From JASHVB01 sp035523995 (GTDB taxonomy: Bacteria; Pseudomonadota; Alphaproteobacteria; Acetobacterales; Acetobacteraceae): a DNA stretch of 64,000 nucleotides. Shown here piece after piece: positions 8,599-17,687 of the stretch. The position numbers and the translations under genes were made by a program. The notes beneath the pieces are model-generated. The model was not told the origin of the DNA, did no database searches, and was given only the letters and a program-made list of their open reading frames with translations. Numbering within the stretch: the stretch's first letter is position 1; each line of letters opens with the position of its first letter. The DNA lies in the NCBI GenBank assembly GCA_035523995.1, contig DATKPQ010000093.1, positions 32,556 to 96,555 on the forward strand, in the 5' to 3' direction.

Positions 8599-9024
8599 TC
8601 ACCCGGCAAGCCGGAACTGCGGCAGCGTGATGTCGTCGTTCAGTTTTTCGAAGATCACTTCGACCCGGCGCCCCACCTTCGCCGCGGTATAGGGCACGTC
8701 CAGCAGGTTGCCGCACAGCAGCGCGCCCGGTGCCGCGTCGAGTTCGACGATGATGCTGGCATAGGGGACGGCGGAGGAAAAACGCTTATCGCCGGTGTGA
8801 TACATGATGGTGTAGGCGTAGATTGCGCCGCCACCCGGCACGGGTTCGAATTTCAGGTCGGTACTGACGCATTGCACGCAGGTCGGATGGGGCGGGTGCT
8901 GGAAATGCCCGCAGCTCTGGCAGCGCTGCATCGCCAGCACGCCGCGCTTTGCCGCATCCCAGAACGGCTGCGTCCATTCGTTCGGCACGGGGATCGGCCG
9001 CGTCACTTTGCTCCAGTCGCTCAT
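8599..9024 (-). CDS. Zn-ribbon/OB-fold (DUF35) acyl-CoA-binding partner protein
   Basis: 141 residues. A rubredoxin-like zinc ribbon lies at residues about 34-52 (CQSCGHFQHPPHPTCVQC), followed by an OB fold (AIYAYTIMYHTGD, YASIIVELDAAPGALLCGNLL). DUF35 proteins form obligate complexes with SCP2-like thiolases or aldolases and bind the CoA moiety. The gene is transcribed first, 54 bases ahead of the thiolase, so the two should be co-expressed. It is divergent from the SDR gene at 9160. Confidence 0.88.
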   Translation of the reverse strand: MSDWSKVTRPIPVPNEWTQPFWDAAKRGVLAMQRCQSCGHFQHPPHPTCVQCVSTDLKFEPVPGGGAIYAYTIMYHTGDKRFSSAVPYASIIVELDAAPGALLCGNLLDVPYTAAKVGRRVEVIFEKLNDDITLPQFRLAG

Positions 9025-9159
9025 TTGTTTCCGCCCTGTCGGCTTCGGTGCGGTCCGACTCTAGGGGGCAATTGTGCCGGACGGTAGCTCTTGCCCGGCG
9101 TGGCGCGCCGGCCGCACACTGCACGACAGCGATCAGGTCCAGCGCGGGAGAGCAATGAC

Positions 9160-9912
9160 ATGGAACTGAGGGGGGCGGTCGCGCTGGTGACCGGTGGCAA
9201 TGGCGGCCTGGGCCAGCGCATCTGTCACGCGCTGGCGAAGGAAGGCGTGCATGTCGCGGTGATGTATGCGCAAAGCCGCGACCAGGCCGAGGAGGTGGTA
9301 CGGACATTGACCTCCAGCTACCAGGTCAACGCCGCGGCTTTTGCCTGTGATATCACCGATGCTGCCGCGGTGGCGAAGCTGGTTGACAACGTGGCGGCAC
9401 GTCTCGGCCGGATCGACATCCTGGTGAACGATGCCGCGTACAACAAGGCGATTCCGTTCCAGGACCTCGACGGGCTGACGCAGGAGGTGTGGGACAAGAT
9501 CATGGCGGTGAACCTCACCGGGCCGATGCGGCTGATCAAGGCGGTGGCCCCCGTCATGAAGCGGCAGGGCACGGGACGCATCGTCAACATCGCCTCGGTG
9601 GCGGGGCTGGGTCCGACAGGGTCGTCCATTGCCTATGCGGTATCGAAAGCGGGGTTGATCCACTTGACCCGCTGCATGGCCGTGGCCTTGGCGCCGGAGG
9701 TGCTGGTGAACTGCGTGGCGCCGGGCCTGCTGGAGGGGACGCGCGCCACCGCCAATCTGCGGCCCGAGCAAGTGGAACGATCCGCATCGGGGTCGTTGTT
9801 GAAGAGGGCGGCCGACAAGGACGACTGCGCCGACATGACGGTAACGATGTGCCGGACGGAAACCATGACCGGACAGACGGTGGTGATCGATTCCGGGCGG
9901 ATGTTCCATTGA
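9160..9912 (+). CDS. SDR family oxidoreductase (FabG-like)
   Basis: 250 residues from ATG 9160; an upstream ATG in the same frame at 9091 lacks family sequence. Rossmann motif TGGNGGLG at residues about 11-18, then NDAA in place of NNAG, the catalytic Ser in NIASVAG, and YAVSK. The C-terminus GQTVVIDSGRMFH fits the family. It is divergent from the thiolase/DUF35 pair and may act in the same acyl-CoA pathway, but only proximity suggests this. Confidence 0.88.
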   Translation: MELRGAVALVTGGNGGLGQRICHALAKEGVHVAVMYAQSRDQAEEVVRTLTSSYQVNAAAFACDITDAAAVAKLVDNVAARLGRIDILVNDAAYNKAIPFQDLDGLTQEVWDKIMAVNLTGPMRLIKAVAPVMKRQGTGRIVNIASVAGLGPTGSSIAYAVSKAGLIHLTRCMAVALAPEVLVNCVAPGLLEGTRATANLRPEQVERSASGSLLKRAADKDDCADMTVTMCRTETMTGQTVVIDSGRMFH

Positions 9913-10263
9913 GCACTGTCCCGCCGCTGTTGGCCCTGTCGTGGTGCGCGGCGAGAAGGGTTTGGCGGATTAACGCCGGGATTCCGATAAGCCGGACTGA
10001 CCCGGCGAATTGGTGCTGCCGGCAACATGGCCCGGACAATGTCAGTGCGGATGCGTGGGCACCTGGCTCTGCAGGTGCCTCTCGTTGCTGGCAAATTCAT
10101 CGCTGAGCAAGCCAGAGACGCAGCGGGCACTGAGAAGAATTTATTGCTCCTTGCTGGAGGGGCTGCCTTGTCCCTCGATTCAGGACCGTCGTTGTGCGGG
10201 GCAAAAAAGCGTGGGTGCCGACCTCCGTCACCGCGGTCGCTGTGCCTGCAATGCTTTCGCAAC
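9913..10263. other. 351-base intergenic region with one hairpin
   Basis: No supported gene. A perfect 7-bp hairpin (GGCACCT, 8-base loop, AGGTGCC; 10058-10079) is present, but no T-run follows, so it is not a clear terminator. The flanking genes converge here. Confidence 0.5.
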
Positions 10264-11511
10264 TCAGCTCGTCGCCTTCAGCCAAGGTGCCGGATTCACC
10301 GGTTGCTCGCCATGCCGCAACTCGATGTAGAGGGAAGGCCGCTTCCCGCCCCCCGGTTCCCACCCCGGCATCACCCCCACCGGCTCGCCCGCGCGCAGGT
10401 CCTGACCTGCCTTCACGTCCAGCCGCTGGAATCCTGCCAGGACCGCGTGGTAGCCGCCGCCGCAATCGACGATCAGCAGCAGCCCGTAGCTGCGGAATTG
10501 CTCCGCGAACGACACCCTTCCGCTGCATGGCGCCACCACCCGCGCCGCCGGCGCCGCATGGTAGGAAATGCCGGTCGCGGGCCCGGCATCGGTGGGATCA
10601 CCCCACGAACGGACCACAGTTCCCGCCACCGGCGCGGTCAACTGTCCCTTTGGTTGCGCGGCGGCCGCCAAGGTACCGCCGGCAACCGGTGTCAGCGCGG
10701 CCTCGCGGTCGCGCGCGGCCTCTGCGTCGGCATCATGTCTTTCGCGCGCGGCGCGTTCGGCCTCCTCGCGCTCACGCGCCGCGTCAGCGCGGCGCTGGAC
10801 ATCGAGCGCTGCGAGCATCGACCGCAGCGTATCTGCCCGTGCCGCCGCAGCCGCAGCCGCGTCCGCGGCTTGATCAGCCTCGGCCTGCGCTGCGGTCTGA
10901 TCCGCCTGCGCTGCCGCAATCTGCTGATCCAGCGCCTGATCTTCTTGCTCCTGCACCGCCTTGACGGCAGCGAGTTTCGGCGCCTCGGCGGCCACCGCGG
11001 CGGTGGCGGCAGCCAGCGATACCCGAGCGGCACGCAACGCCGCGGCCTCCCGCTGCAGCTCCCTTGCCAGTCCTTGCAGCACGATCAGCCCGCGCAACGT
11101 GTCCTGGGGCGGGGCCGGGACAGCGAGCAAGGTCTCAGCCGGATAGAGGGAGAGGCGTTCGATCACGGGCAGCAGCGGCTGCATGGCTCGGGCCCGCGCG
11201 GCGAGCTCGGCTTCGGCCTGCTGGCGAAGCTGCTGGAGTGCCGCCATGCGGTCGGCGGCGGCCTCGGTCGCAGCTTCCGTCCGTTGCAGCCGGGCGGTGG
11301 CAGCGATGCGTTGTTCCACCAGCTGCTGCGCCTGAGCGCCTGCGGCGGCGGCGCGGGCGGCGGCCTTTTGCTGCGCTGCGACTTCGGCCGCGTGGGCATG
11401 CTCTGCCGCTTCCAACGTGGCGCGAGTGGGATGGCGCTGGTGCGGGCCAGCCGCCGCTATGGCGATGGCAGCGGCGAAGAAGAGGCTACTCCGCGGCGCG
11501 CGCCGCATCAT
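10264..11511 (-). CDS. envC: Murein hydrolase activator EnvC-like (degenerate M23 domain)
   Basis: 415 residues: an N-terminal signal segment (residues about 8-22), a long alanine/glutamine-rich coiled coil (about 30-270) and a C-terminal LytM/M23 domain (about 290-410; GTVVRSWGD, VVAPCSGRVSFAEQ, YGLLLIVDCGGGYHAVLAGF). The M23 zinc ligands are not intact: the GxxHxGxD motif is replaced by GISYHAAPAA and the HxH site by YIELRHG. This is expected of EnvC, which activates cell-division amidases rather than cutting peptidoglycan. The start overlaps the 3' end of gpmI by 26 bases. The ctpA gene that often follows is absent. Confidence 0.85.
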   Translation of the reverse strand: MMRRAPRSSLFFAAAIAIAAAGPHQRHPTRATLEAAEHAHAAEVAAQQKAAARAAAAGAQAQQLVEQRIAATARLQRTEAATEAAADRMAALQQLRQQAEAELAARARAMQPLLPVIERLSLYPAETLLAVPAPPQDTLRGLIVLQGLARELQREAAALRAARVSLAAATAAVAAEAPKLAAVKAVQEQEDQALDQQIAAAQADQTAAQAEADQAADAAAAAAARADTLRSMLAALDVQRRADAAREREEAERAARERHDADAEAARDREAALTPVAGGTLAAAAQPKGQLTAPVAGTVVRSWGDPTDAGPATGISYHAAPAARVVAPCSGRVSFAEQFRSYGLLLIVDCGGGYHAVLAGFQRLDVKAGQDLRAGEPVGVMPGWEPGGGKRPSLYIELRHGEQPVNPAPWLKATS

Positions 11512-13030
11512 GGCGGATCAGGGTATGGCCGGTCATCTCGCGAGGCTGTTTCAGGCCCATAAGGTCCAGCAAGGTTGGGGCGACGTCGGCCAGGATGCCG
11601 TCCTGGATGGCGCCGGCCTGGCCATCGACCAATACCACAGGCACCGGATTCGTCGTGTGCGCCGTGTGCGGGCCGCCGGTTTCCGGATCCTTCATCAGCT
11701 CGCAGTTGCCGTGGTCGGCGGTCACCAGCAGCGCACCACCCTGTTTGCGCACTGCCTCCACCAGCCGGCCAAGCCCGGTATCAACCGCCTCTACCGCCTT
11801 GATCGCCGCCGCCAGGACGCCGGTATGGCCCACCATGTCCGGATTGGCGTAGTTCAGCACAACCAGATCGTACGTTCCCAGGTCGATCGCGGCCACCGCC
11901 TTGTCGGTAAGTTCCGCGGCCGACATTTCCGGTTGCAGGTCGTAGGTGGCGACCTTGGGAGACGGGACCAGGATGCGGTCCTCGTGCGGGAAGGGGGTTT
12001 CCTCGCCGCCGTTCAGGAAATACGTGACGTGCGGGTATTTTTCGGTTTCCGCCATGCGGAGCTGAGCCTTTCCGGCCTGCGCTACGACGGCGCCCAGAAT
12101 GTGTTCCAGTTTGGGGGGCGGGAATAATACGTCCAGGAACGGCGCCAACGCGTCGGAATAGAACGCCATGCCGAGTGCGGCGGCGAAGCGAATGGTGTGC
12201 TTGCGGGAGAAACCGTCGAACTTGGGGTCGAGCAATGCCGCAAGGATCTCGCGCACCCGATCGGCGCGGAAGTTGAAGCACAGGATGCCGTCGCCGTCCT
12301 GCATGCCCTTGTAGTCGCCGATCACGGCAGGCGGGATGAATTCGTCGAATTGTTTCGCGTCGTAGCCGGCCTGGACGGCTTTCACCGGGTCATCGAACCG
12401 CGGCGCGTCGGCATCAGAGAGCAGGGCATAGGCCTTGGCGACGCGGTCCCAGCGCTTGTCGCGGTCCATGGCGAAGTAGCGGCCGCAGACGGTGGCAACG
12501 GGTACGTCCCGGGGCAGGTCGGCGGACAAACGGGTCAGGTATTCGATGGCGGATTGCGGCGGTGTGTCGCGGCCATCGGTGAAGGCATGGACCACCGTGG
12601 GGATGCCGGCGCCGTGCAGGATTTTCGCCAGGGCCGCGGCATGGTCCTGGTGCGAGTGCACGCCACCGGGCGAAAGAAGTCCGAGCAAGTGACACGTGCC
12701 CTTCGACTGGCGCAACTTCGCGATGAAGTCGGTCAAGGGAGCAGATTTGGCCATGTTGCCGTCGGCGATGGCGTCGCCGATGTGCACCAGTTCCTGCGCC
12801 ACCACGCGGCCGGCGCCGATATTCATGTGGCCGACTTCGGAGTTGCCCATCTGCCCGTCCGGCAGCCCGACATCGCGGCCTGACGTGTGCAGAAAGGCAT
12901 GGGGACAGGTTTGCCACAGCCTGGTGAAGATAGGAGTCCTGGCGAGGCGGACGGCATTGTCCTCGGTTGCCTCGCGCCAGCCGAAACCATCCAGGATCAC
13001 CAGCATTACCGGGCGAATCGGCTGCGGCAT
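11486..13030 (-). CDS. gpmI: 2,3-bisphosphoglycerate-independent phosphoglycerate mutase
   Basis: 514 residues from ATG 13030. It interconverts 3- and 2-phosphoglycerate in glycolysis with two Mn ions and a phosphoserine intermediate. Visible motifs: VILDGFGWR (metal Asp), QMGNSEVGHMNIGAGR (nucleophilic Ser), GGVHSHQDH, FTDGRDTPP, and TADHGNCELM near the C-terminus. The frame is open far upstream to 13600, but that part overlaps the transporter gene and has no family similarity. It is followed by envC with a 26-base overlap, the common gpmI-envC order in alphaproteobacteria. Confidence 0.95.
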   Translation of the reverse strand: MPQPIRPVMLVILDGFGWREATEDNAVRLARTPIFTRLWQTCPHAFLHTSGRDVGLPDGQMGNSEVGHMNIGAGRVVAQELVHIGDAIADGNMAKSAPLTDFIAKLRQSKGTCHLLGLLSPGGVHSHQDHAAALAKILHGAGIPTVVHAFTDGRDTPPQSAIEYLTRLSADLPRDVPVATVCGRYFAMDRDKRWDRVAKAYALLSDADAPRFDDPVKAVQAGYDAKQFDEFIPPAVIGDYKGMQDGDGILCFNFRADRVREILAALLDPKFDGFSRKHTIRFAAALGMAFYSDALAPFLDVLFPPPKLEHILGAVVAQAGKAQLRMAETEKYPHVTYFLNGGEETPFPHEDRILVPSPKVATYDLQPEMSAAELTDKAVAAIDLGTYDLVVLNYANPDMVGHTGVLAAAIKAVEAVDTGLGRLVEAVRKQGGALLVTADHGNCELMKDPETGGPHTAHTTNPVPVVLVDGQAGAIQDGILADVAPTLLDLMGLKQPREMTGHTLIRHDAARAAE

Positions 13031-13149
13031 GGATCGGGACCTCCCTGTAGGTTCGATCTGCACGTAGCGTTGGGGTAGGGGCGGAACAAGAGCGGTGCCC
13101 GGGCATAGCGGCGGGAAGCGGCGCATGATGTTGGGAGTGCGATCGGGGT

Positions 13150-15054
13150 CTAACCCTGGCAAGCTGTCTCTATCGGCCCCCGTACCGCATCCTGCTCCAG
13201 GCCAATGGCGCCCTCGAGCGGCCACACCTGCACCGAATGCGGATCGATGTCGAACCCGCATGTTTCGCCCAGCGGCACATCCGTATGGCCATCGAAAATC
13301 CGCACCCGCGCATCGCCCGCACGGATGGTGACCTGCCGTCCAACGCCCAATGAGGCAGCGCTCTCCACCCGGCCCCAGTACGGCCCATCCCCAGTGATCC
13401 GCGCGCGCGACGGGGAAAAACTCCAGCCGACATGTGTGCCCGTCGTCAAATCCGGCCCCGCCGTCGCCAGCAGCAGGCCGTCGCCGATCGCAATGTGGCA
13501 AGGGTCGGCGACCACGCCCTCGGCCACATTGTCGGCGCCCACCAGTCGCGCCACCGTTTCGTTCGCCGGGCGGCGGAACACGTCTGGTACCGCACCGCAT
13601 TGCAATACGCGGCCCTCGGCCAGCACCAATACCTCGTCCGCCAGCAGTGCCGCTTCCAGCGGATCGTGCGTCACCAGGATGGTCGACTCGCCCAGTTCCG
13701 CCTGCAAGGCATGCAACTCCCGGCGCAATCGCGCGCGCAGCGGTGCGTCCAGCGCCGAGAACGGCTCGTCCAGCAGCAACAGCCCGGTGCGATGCGTCAG
13801 CGCGCGCGCCAACGCCACCCGCTGTTGCTGCCCCAACGATAGCTCAGCCGGGCGCCGTTGCTCCAGGCCGCGCAGTCCGAGACGTTCCACCCATGCCGCC
13901 GCAATCGCGGGATCGGCGCCCGCGGCAAAAAGCAATTGCTGCTGCACCGTCAGGTGCGGGAACAATCCATAGTTCTGCGGCACGTACGCGATCCGCCGCG
14001 CCGCGGGCTCAACATGCGAAAGTTCGCGGCCATTCACCATCACGCTGCCGCTGCCGCAGGTTTCGATGCCGGCGATGAGCTTCAGGGTCATCGACTTGCC
14101 CGACCCGGACGGACCGAGGATCGCGAGCCGCCGTGCGCCTGGCGACCAGGCAACATTCAGCCGAAACGCACCAAGCTGCTTCGCAAACCGAAAGCTGATA
14201 TCCGCCGCGTCACGTCGCCGGTCCATCACCCCCGGGCCCGTCCGCGCCGCATATGGTTCAGGCGTTCGAGGTAACTCCGCATGCCAGGCCCGCCGCGTTC
14301 GGTGAGGCTTCGCAGCCAACTGACTCAGCCCCATGATGGCCAACGCCAGCACCAGCGTCGGCAGCAGAACCGGCAGCATCGCGGGCAGACCCTGCGAGCC
14401 GAACGCCACATAGGTATAAACCGGCAGCGAATACGGATGATACGCGACCATGACCGTCGCACCGAACTCGCCGAACGCGCGCAGCCAGGTCAACAACAGC
14501 CCGGACAGGATCGCCGGCCACGCAATCGGCACGCTGACACGGAAGAAAACATCGAGCGGCCGGCGCCCCAGCGTGGCGGCAACACCTTCCAGCATCGGAT
14601 CGACCGCCGCGAACCCAGACCGTGCCGCGATGATCAGGAACGGCGCCGCGACGAAGACCTCGGCTACCACGACCCCGGAGAACGATTCCGTCAGCGCTCC
14701 GTTCAACAACCGGCCCAGTGGCGCCGCATACCCCACCAGAAACAGCAACAGCACGCCGCTGCTCAGCGGCGGCAGCGCCAGCGGAAGCTGCACGACGAAA
14801 CCTAGCGCCGCCATGGCCCGCCCCGGCACGCGCGCCAGCAGATAACCGAGCGGCACCCCACCCAACGCTATCAGCAGCGTCGCGACGCTGGCGCTCGCGA
14901 TCGACACGGCGCAGGCGCTGAACAAGGCGCCGGCATCGACCGAGCTCCAATCGGCCAACACCACTTGCTCCGCACCGGCGAGCAGCGGAGCCAGCAGATA
15001 CAGCGACAGGAGCCCGGCCAGCCACGGCAGCGGCGCAGGAAGCCGACGCGTCAC
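13150..15054 (-). CDS. Fused ABC transporter permease-ATPase (ModB-ModC type)
   Basis: 634 residues in one frame. Residues about 1-255 form a five- to six-helix permease of the molybdate/sulfate type with the EAA loop EGVAATLGRRPLDVFFRVSVP. Residues about 280-500 form a complete ATPase: Walker A GPSGSGKS, Q-loop YVPQNYGLFP, signature LSLGQQQRV, Walker B LLLLDEPFSALD, H-loop VTHDP. A TOBE-like anion-sensing segment makes up the last 120 residues. ModB and ModC are normally separate proteins. Its start overlaps the stop of the binding-protein gene (15051-15054). Molybdate or tungstate is the likeliest substrate, by family only. Confidence 0.87.
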   Translation of the reverse strand: MTRRLPAPLPWLAGLLSLYLLAPLLAGAEQVVLADWSSVDAGALFSACAVSIASASVATLLIALGGVPLGYLLARVPGRAMAALGFVVQLPLALPPLSSGVLLLFLVGYAAPLGRLLNGALTESFSGVVVAEVFVAAPFLIIAARSGFAAVDPMLEGVAATLGRRPLDVFFRVSVPIAWPAILSGLLLTWLRAFGEFGATVMVAYHPYSLPVYTYVAFGSQGLPAMLPVLLPTLVLALAIMGLSQLAAKPHRTRRAWHAELPRTPEPYAARTGPGVMDRRRDAADISFRFAKQLGAFRLNVAWSPGARRLAILGPSGSGKSMTLKLIAGIETCGSGSVMVNGRELSHVEPAARRIAYVPQNYGLFPHLTVQQQLLFAAGADPAIAAAWVERLGLRGLEQRRPAELSLGQQQRVALARALTHRTGLLLLDEPFSALDAPLRARLRRELHALQAELGESTILVTHDPLEAALLADEVLVLAEGRVLQCGAVPDVFRRPANETVARLVGADNVAEGVVADPCHIAIGDGLLLATAGPDLTTGTHVGWSFSPSRARITGDGPYWGRVESAASLGVGRQVTIRAGDARVRIFDGHTDVPLGETCGFDIDPHSVQVWPLEGAIGLEQDAVRGPIETACQG

Positions 15055-16013
15055 TTGACCAGCGAGCGGACCATCGCAGGCGCCCCGCTACCGGACAGCG
15101 TCGGCTTACGCAGCTCCATCCCATGCTCCTTCATCATGCTCATCCCGACCGGGCCAAGCAGGAACGAGACAAAATCCTCCGCTCCCTTGGCATTCGGCGC
15201 ATCGCGCAGGATGGTGATAGTATAGACGGCCATTGGCGTCATGGCCGGCGGCAGTTGCACTGCCGGAATCTTCGCATCCGACGTCTCGGTGGAATAGAAG
15301 AACCCGGCATCGAGCTGGCCCGACTGCAACTGCCCCACCAAAGTTTCCTCCGGCAGTACCTGCGCTGAATTCTCCGGCGCCCCCAGCACCTTTTGCTCCA
15401 GATCGGGAACCTTGTAGTAGGTGGCGGCTTTCTGCATCAGTTGCACCGTGAGCTTGCCCTTCGGATCCAGCTTCGGATCGGTGCGGCCAAGCTTGATCCC
15501 CGGTTCCTGCAACACCTGGTACCACGGCTTGCTCTTGAAATCCGCGGCGAACTTGCTGCCCGCATTATAGCCGATCACCAGCGGCGATTGCGCGAAGGTG
15601 ACGTACCAGCTCACCCAGTCGCCGTTCTTCGGCCCCATGAGGGCGTCATTCACGCTGGGAACAGCGCTGATGAACACGTCGCCGCGGCGCAACTTGCCCT
15701 TCACCTGGTTGGCCAGCAACATCGAGCCGCCGGCAAAGCCCTGGAACGTGTTACCGGTTGTCTTGTTGAAGGCCGGGCCGATGCCATGCTCCATCAGGTT
15801 CACCAGCGAACCGGCATACAGCACGTTGACCGTTCCCGCAGCCAGGGCCGAGGGCACAGTGCCAAACCAGGCGGCAACACCCAGCGCCGAGCCAAGCATC
15901 GCCGTGAGTGCGGTCCTCCGCTGCATGACGAGTGCAAGTTCGCCGTCATGGCCGGACCATGATGGCATGGGTAGCTGCGTCATCGGCGCATGGGGTTTCC
16001 TGTTGGCCGGCAT
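15051..16013 (-). CDS. Molybdate/tungstate-type periplasmic binding protein (ModA/WtpA-like)
   Basis: 320 residues using ATG 16013, which has GGAG six bases upstream; an ATG at 15926 (MQRRTALTAML) would put the signal peptide at the very N-terminus but lacks a ribosome site. The signal peptide has a twin-arginine-like QRRT start. The mature part opens with VNVLYAGSLVNLMEHGIGPAF, the AGSL motif of WtpA/ModA oxyanion binders, and continues with GDVFISAVPSVNDALMG and PEETLVGQLQSGQLDAGFFY. It delivers substrate to the fused permease-ATPase encoded immediately downstream. Confidence 0.85.
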   Translation of the reverse strand: MPANRKPHAPMTQLPMPSWSGHDGELALVMQRRTALTAMLGSALGVAAWFGTVPSALAAGTVNVLYAGSLVNLMEHGIGPAFNKTTGNTFQGFAGGSMLLANQVKGKLRRGDVFISAVPSVNDALMGPKNGDWVSWYVTFAQSPLVIGYNAGSKFAADFKSKPWYQVLQEPGIKLGRTDPKLDPKGKLTVQLMQKAATYYKVPDLEQKVLGAPENSAQVLPEETLVGQLQSGQLDAGFFYSTETSDAKIPAVQLPPAMTPMAVYTITILRDAPNAKGAEDFVSFLLGPVGMSMMKEHGMELRKPTLSGSGAPAMVRSLVK

Positions 16014-16100
16014 AGCGTTTCTCCATCGTTATATCGGATTGTCGTCGCTGACGCTGGGAGGACTGGACGGGGTTTGGGACAACGGGTTCGGCGGCACCGC

Positions 16101-17081
16101 TCACGGCGGCACGGTGCGAACGCCGGCAAGGGCCGCGCGCAACTGGGCTGCGGTCAGCACGCGGCCATAGACCACCGCATTGAACGTGGCCGCGAGGGTC
16201 ATCGGATCTCGCCCGCTCAGCCATGCCACGCCGAGCAAGCGGTTGATCGACGGGGGCTCCTCGATCCAGCCGAACGGCAAGGCCGGCGCGACCAGCACGT
16301 GCCCAGCGTGCACGGCGCGCAGCGACTGCCACGGGGCGGACTGCGCCAATGTCACGCGCATCGCCGGATCCGAGAACACTAACACGTCGGGGTTCAGCGC
16401 GCGGATATCTTCCAGCGTGGCGGTGCGGAATGGACCTCGCCCGGCGGGCGCAACCACCTGCCAGCCGAGCCGCGTGAACACGCCCGCGACGTCGGTGCCA
16501 GGGGCGACCACGGTCAGGCCGTCGGGACCACGCGCACACAGCACGCGCGGGTGGTCTCCCGCCGGCAGCGGCAGGGCCAGCAGCGCGGCGGTGAAATCGG
16601 CCAGCACCGCGGCGCGCGCCTGGCGATGCAGGATGCCGCCGAGCGTGCGAAATGCCTGCGGGATCTGCGCCAGGGAACCGTCGAGCAAGATGGTGGGGAT
16701 GCCGGTGCGCTGCTGGGTCGCTCGTGCCAGGTCAGCATAACGCGGCGAGACCGTGCCGTAATCGACAATCAGGTCGGGATGCAACGCCGCGACCGCGGCG
16801 CTGACATCGGCGCGACCGGTCAGGCGAGGCACCTCGGGCAACGCGGCGGCAGCGGGGGAAAGATCAGCCCGGGCTTCCGGCGACACCGGCATGGGCCAAC
16901 CCAGCATCAGGTCGGGGGCCAAGGCCGCCAACAACACCGCGGCGGGCGGCCCCGCGGGCAAGACGCGCGCAATGTGGTCCGGCACCTGCACGTGCCGGCC
17001 GGTGGCATCGACAATATCCGCGGCACGCGCGGCGCCGGACAAGCACAGCACGAGCACGGCCAGGAACGCGCGGCGCAGCAT
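16101..17081 (-). CDS. BtuF/FepB-type periplasmic binding protein
   Basis: 326 residues from ATG 17081, which has a near-perfect ribosome site (AGGAGGGG). Signal peptide MLRRAFLAVLVLCLSGAARA, then the PF01497 pattern: DATGRHVQVPDHIARVLP, HPDLIVDYGTVSP, GIPTILLDGSL, ALNPDVLVFSDP. This family binds metal chelates such as haem, siderophores, cobalamin and some oxyanion complexes. It is first in an apparent three-gene operon with the ModA/WtpA-like and fused permease-ATPase genes (87-base gap), but its fold normally pairs with a BtuC-type permease, which is absent. Confidence 0.8.
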   Translation of the reverse strand: MLRRAFLAVLVLCLSGAARAADIVDATGRHVQVPDHIARVLPAGPPAAVLLAALAPDLMLGWPMPVSPEARADLSPAAAALPEVPRLTGRADVSAAVAALHPDLIVDYGTVSPRYADLARATQQRTGIPTILLDGSLAQIPQAFRTLGGILHRQARAAVLADFTAALLALPLPAGDHPRVLCARGPDGLTVVAPGTDVAGVFTRLGWQVVAPAGRGPFRTATLEDIRALNPDVLVFSDPAMRVTLAQSAPWQSLRAVHAGHVLVAPALPFGWIEEPPSINRLLGVAWLSGRDPMTLAATFNAVVYGRVLTAAQLRAALAGVRTVPP

Positions 17082-17311
17082 CACCCCTCCTGCGGCAACG
17101 GTATAGGCGGATGGATATAGCGACAAGGGGTGAACCAGGATTCGGCGCGCGAGCCCCGCTGCGCCCGTCGGCGGGAAGGTGCCCGGGCTACGGCACCGGA
17201 TTGGGCGTGCGCATCGCAAAAGCGCCGGTTCGTGCCGGGCTTTGCATCCAGGCCGAGGTCCTGCCTGGCAGACGCTCGCTAAGCCACCGCATGACCTGAT
17301 CCGCGCGAACT

Positions 17312-17682
17312 TTATTGCGCCGTGCCTGCTGTTCCCCCACCAAGCTCTTCCAGCCGCGCTTTCAGCGCCATGCGGTCGAGCGAGGCAAAGGGCAAGCTGA
17401 TGAAGATTTTGATCCGGCGTACCAGACTGCCATAGAGTTCGTTGAGCAAGAGAGCACGATCCCTCTCGCTGCCGTTGAACGTATTCGGATCGGGCAGCGG
17501 CCACAGGGCGGTGAGCGCTGTGTTCCCAAGCTCCGGAGGCGCTTTGTCTTCAGCGCTGTCCGACAGAGCGATGACGAAATCCATCTGTGACGTATCGGGC
17601 CCGCAGAACCGCTCCCAGGACTTGCTGGACAATTTGGAAGTGTCATGGCCGAAGCGTTGGAGCAATTCGATCACGCCGGGGG
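17312..17682 (-). pseudogene. arsC: arsC (arsenate reductase, LMW-phosphatase type), 3' fragment
   Basis: The sequence PGVIELLQRFGHDTSKLSSKSWE, MDFVIALSD, ALWPLPDPNTF and the C-terminal helix match residues about 45-150 of thioredoxin-coupled ArsC. The N-terminal CxxNxxR catalytic loop is missing: the frame runs into TTAGGACACTACC, the apparent end of an insertion element. The missing N-terminus lies about 1.1 kb away at 18815-18921 on the same strand. A short product from GTG 17674 could be made but would have no active site. Confidence 0.85.
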
Positions 17683-17687
17683 TAGTG

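Noticed and set aside
7447..9087. A 546-residue plus-strand frame
   Set aside because: It overlaps the thiolase and DUF35 genes on the other strand and is rich in His/Arg/Gly without structure.
10027..11562. A 511-residue plus-strand frame
   Set aside because: It is antisense to the EnvC gene, with no recognisable domain and skewed Arg/Gly/Leu content.
11486..13600. The 704-residue version of gpmI
   Set aside because: The extra 190 residues upstream of ATG 13030 overlap the transporter gene and lack similarity to phosphoglycerate mutases.
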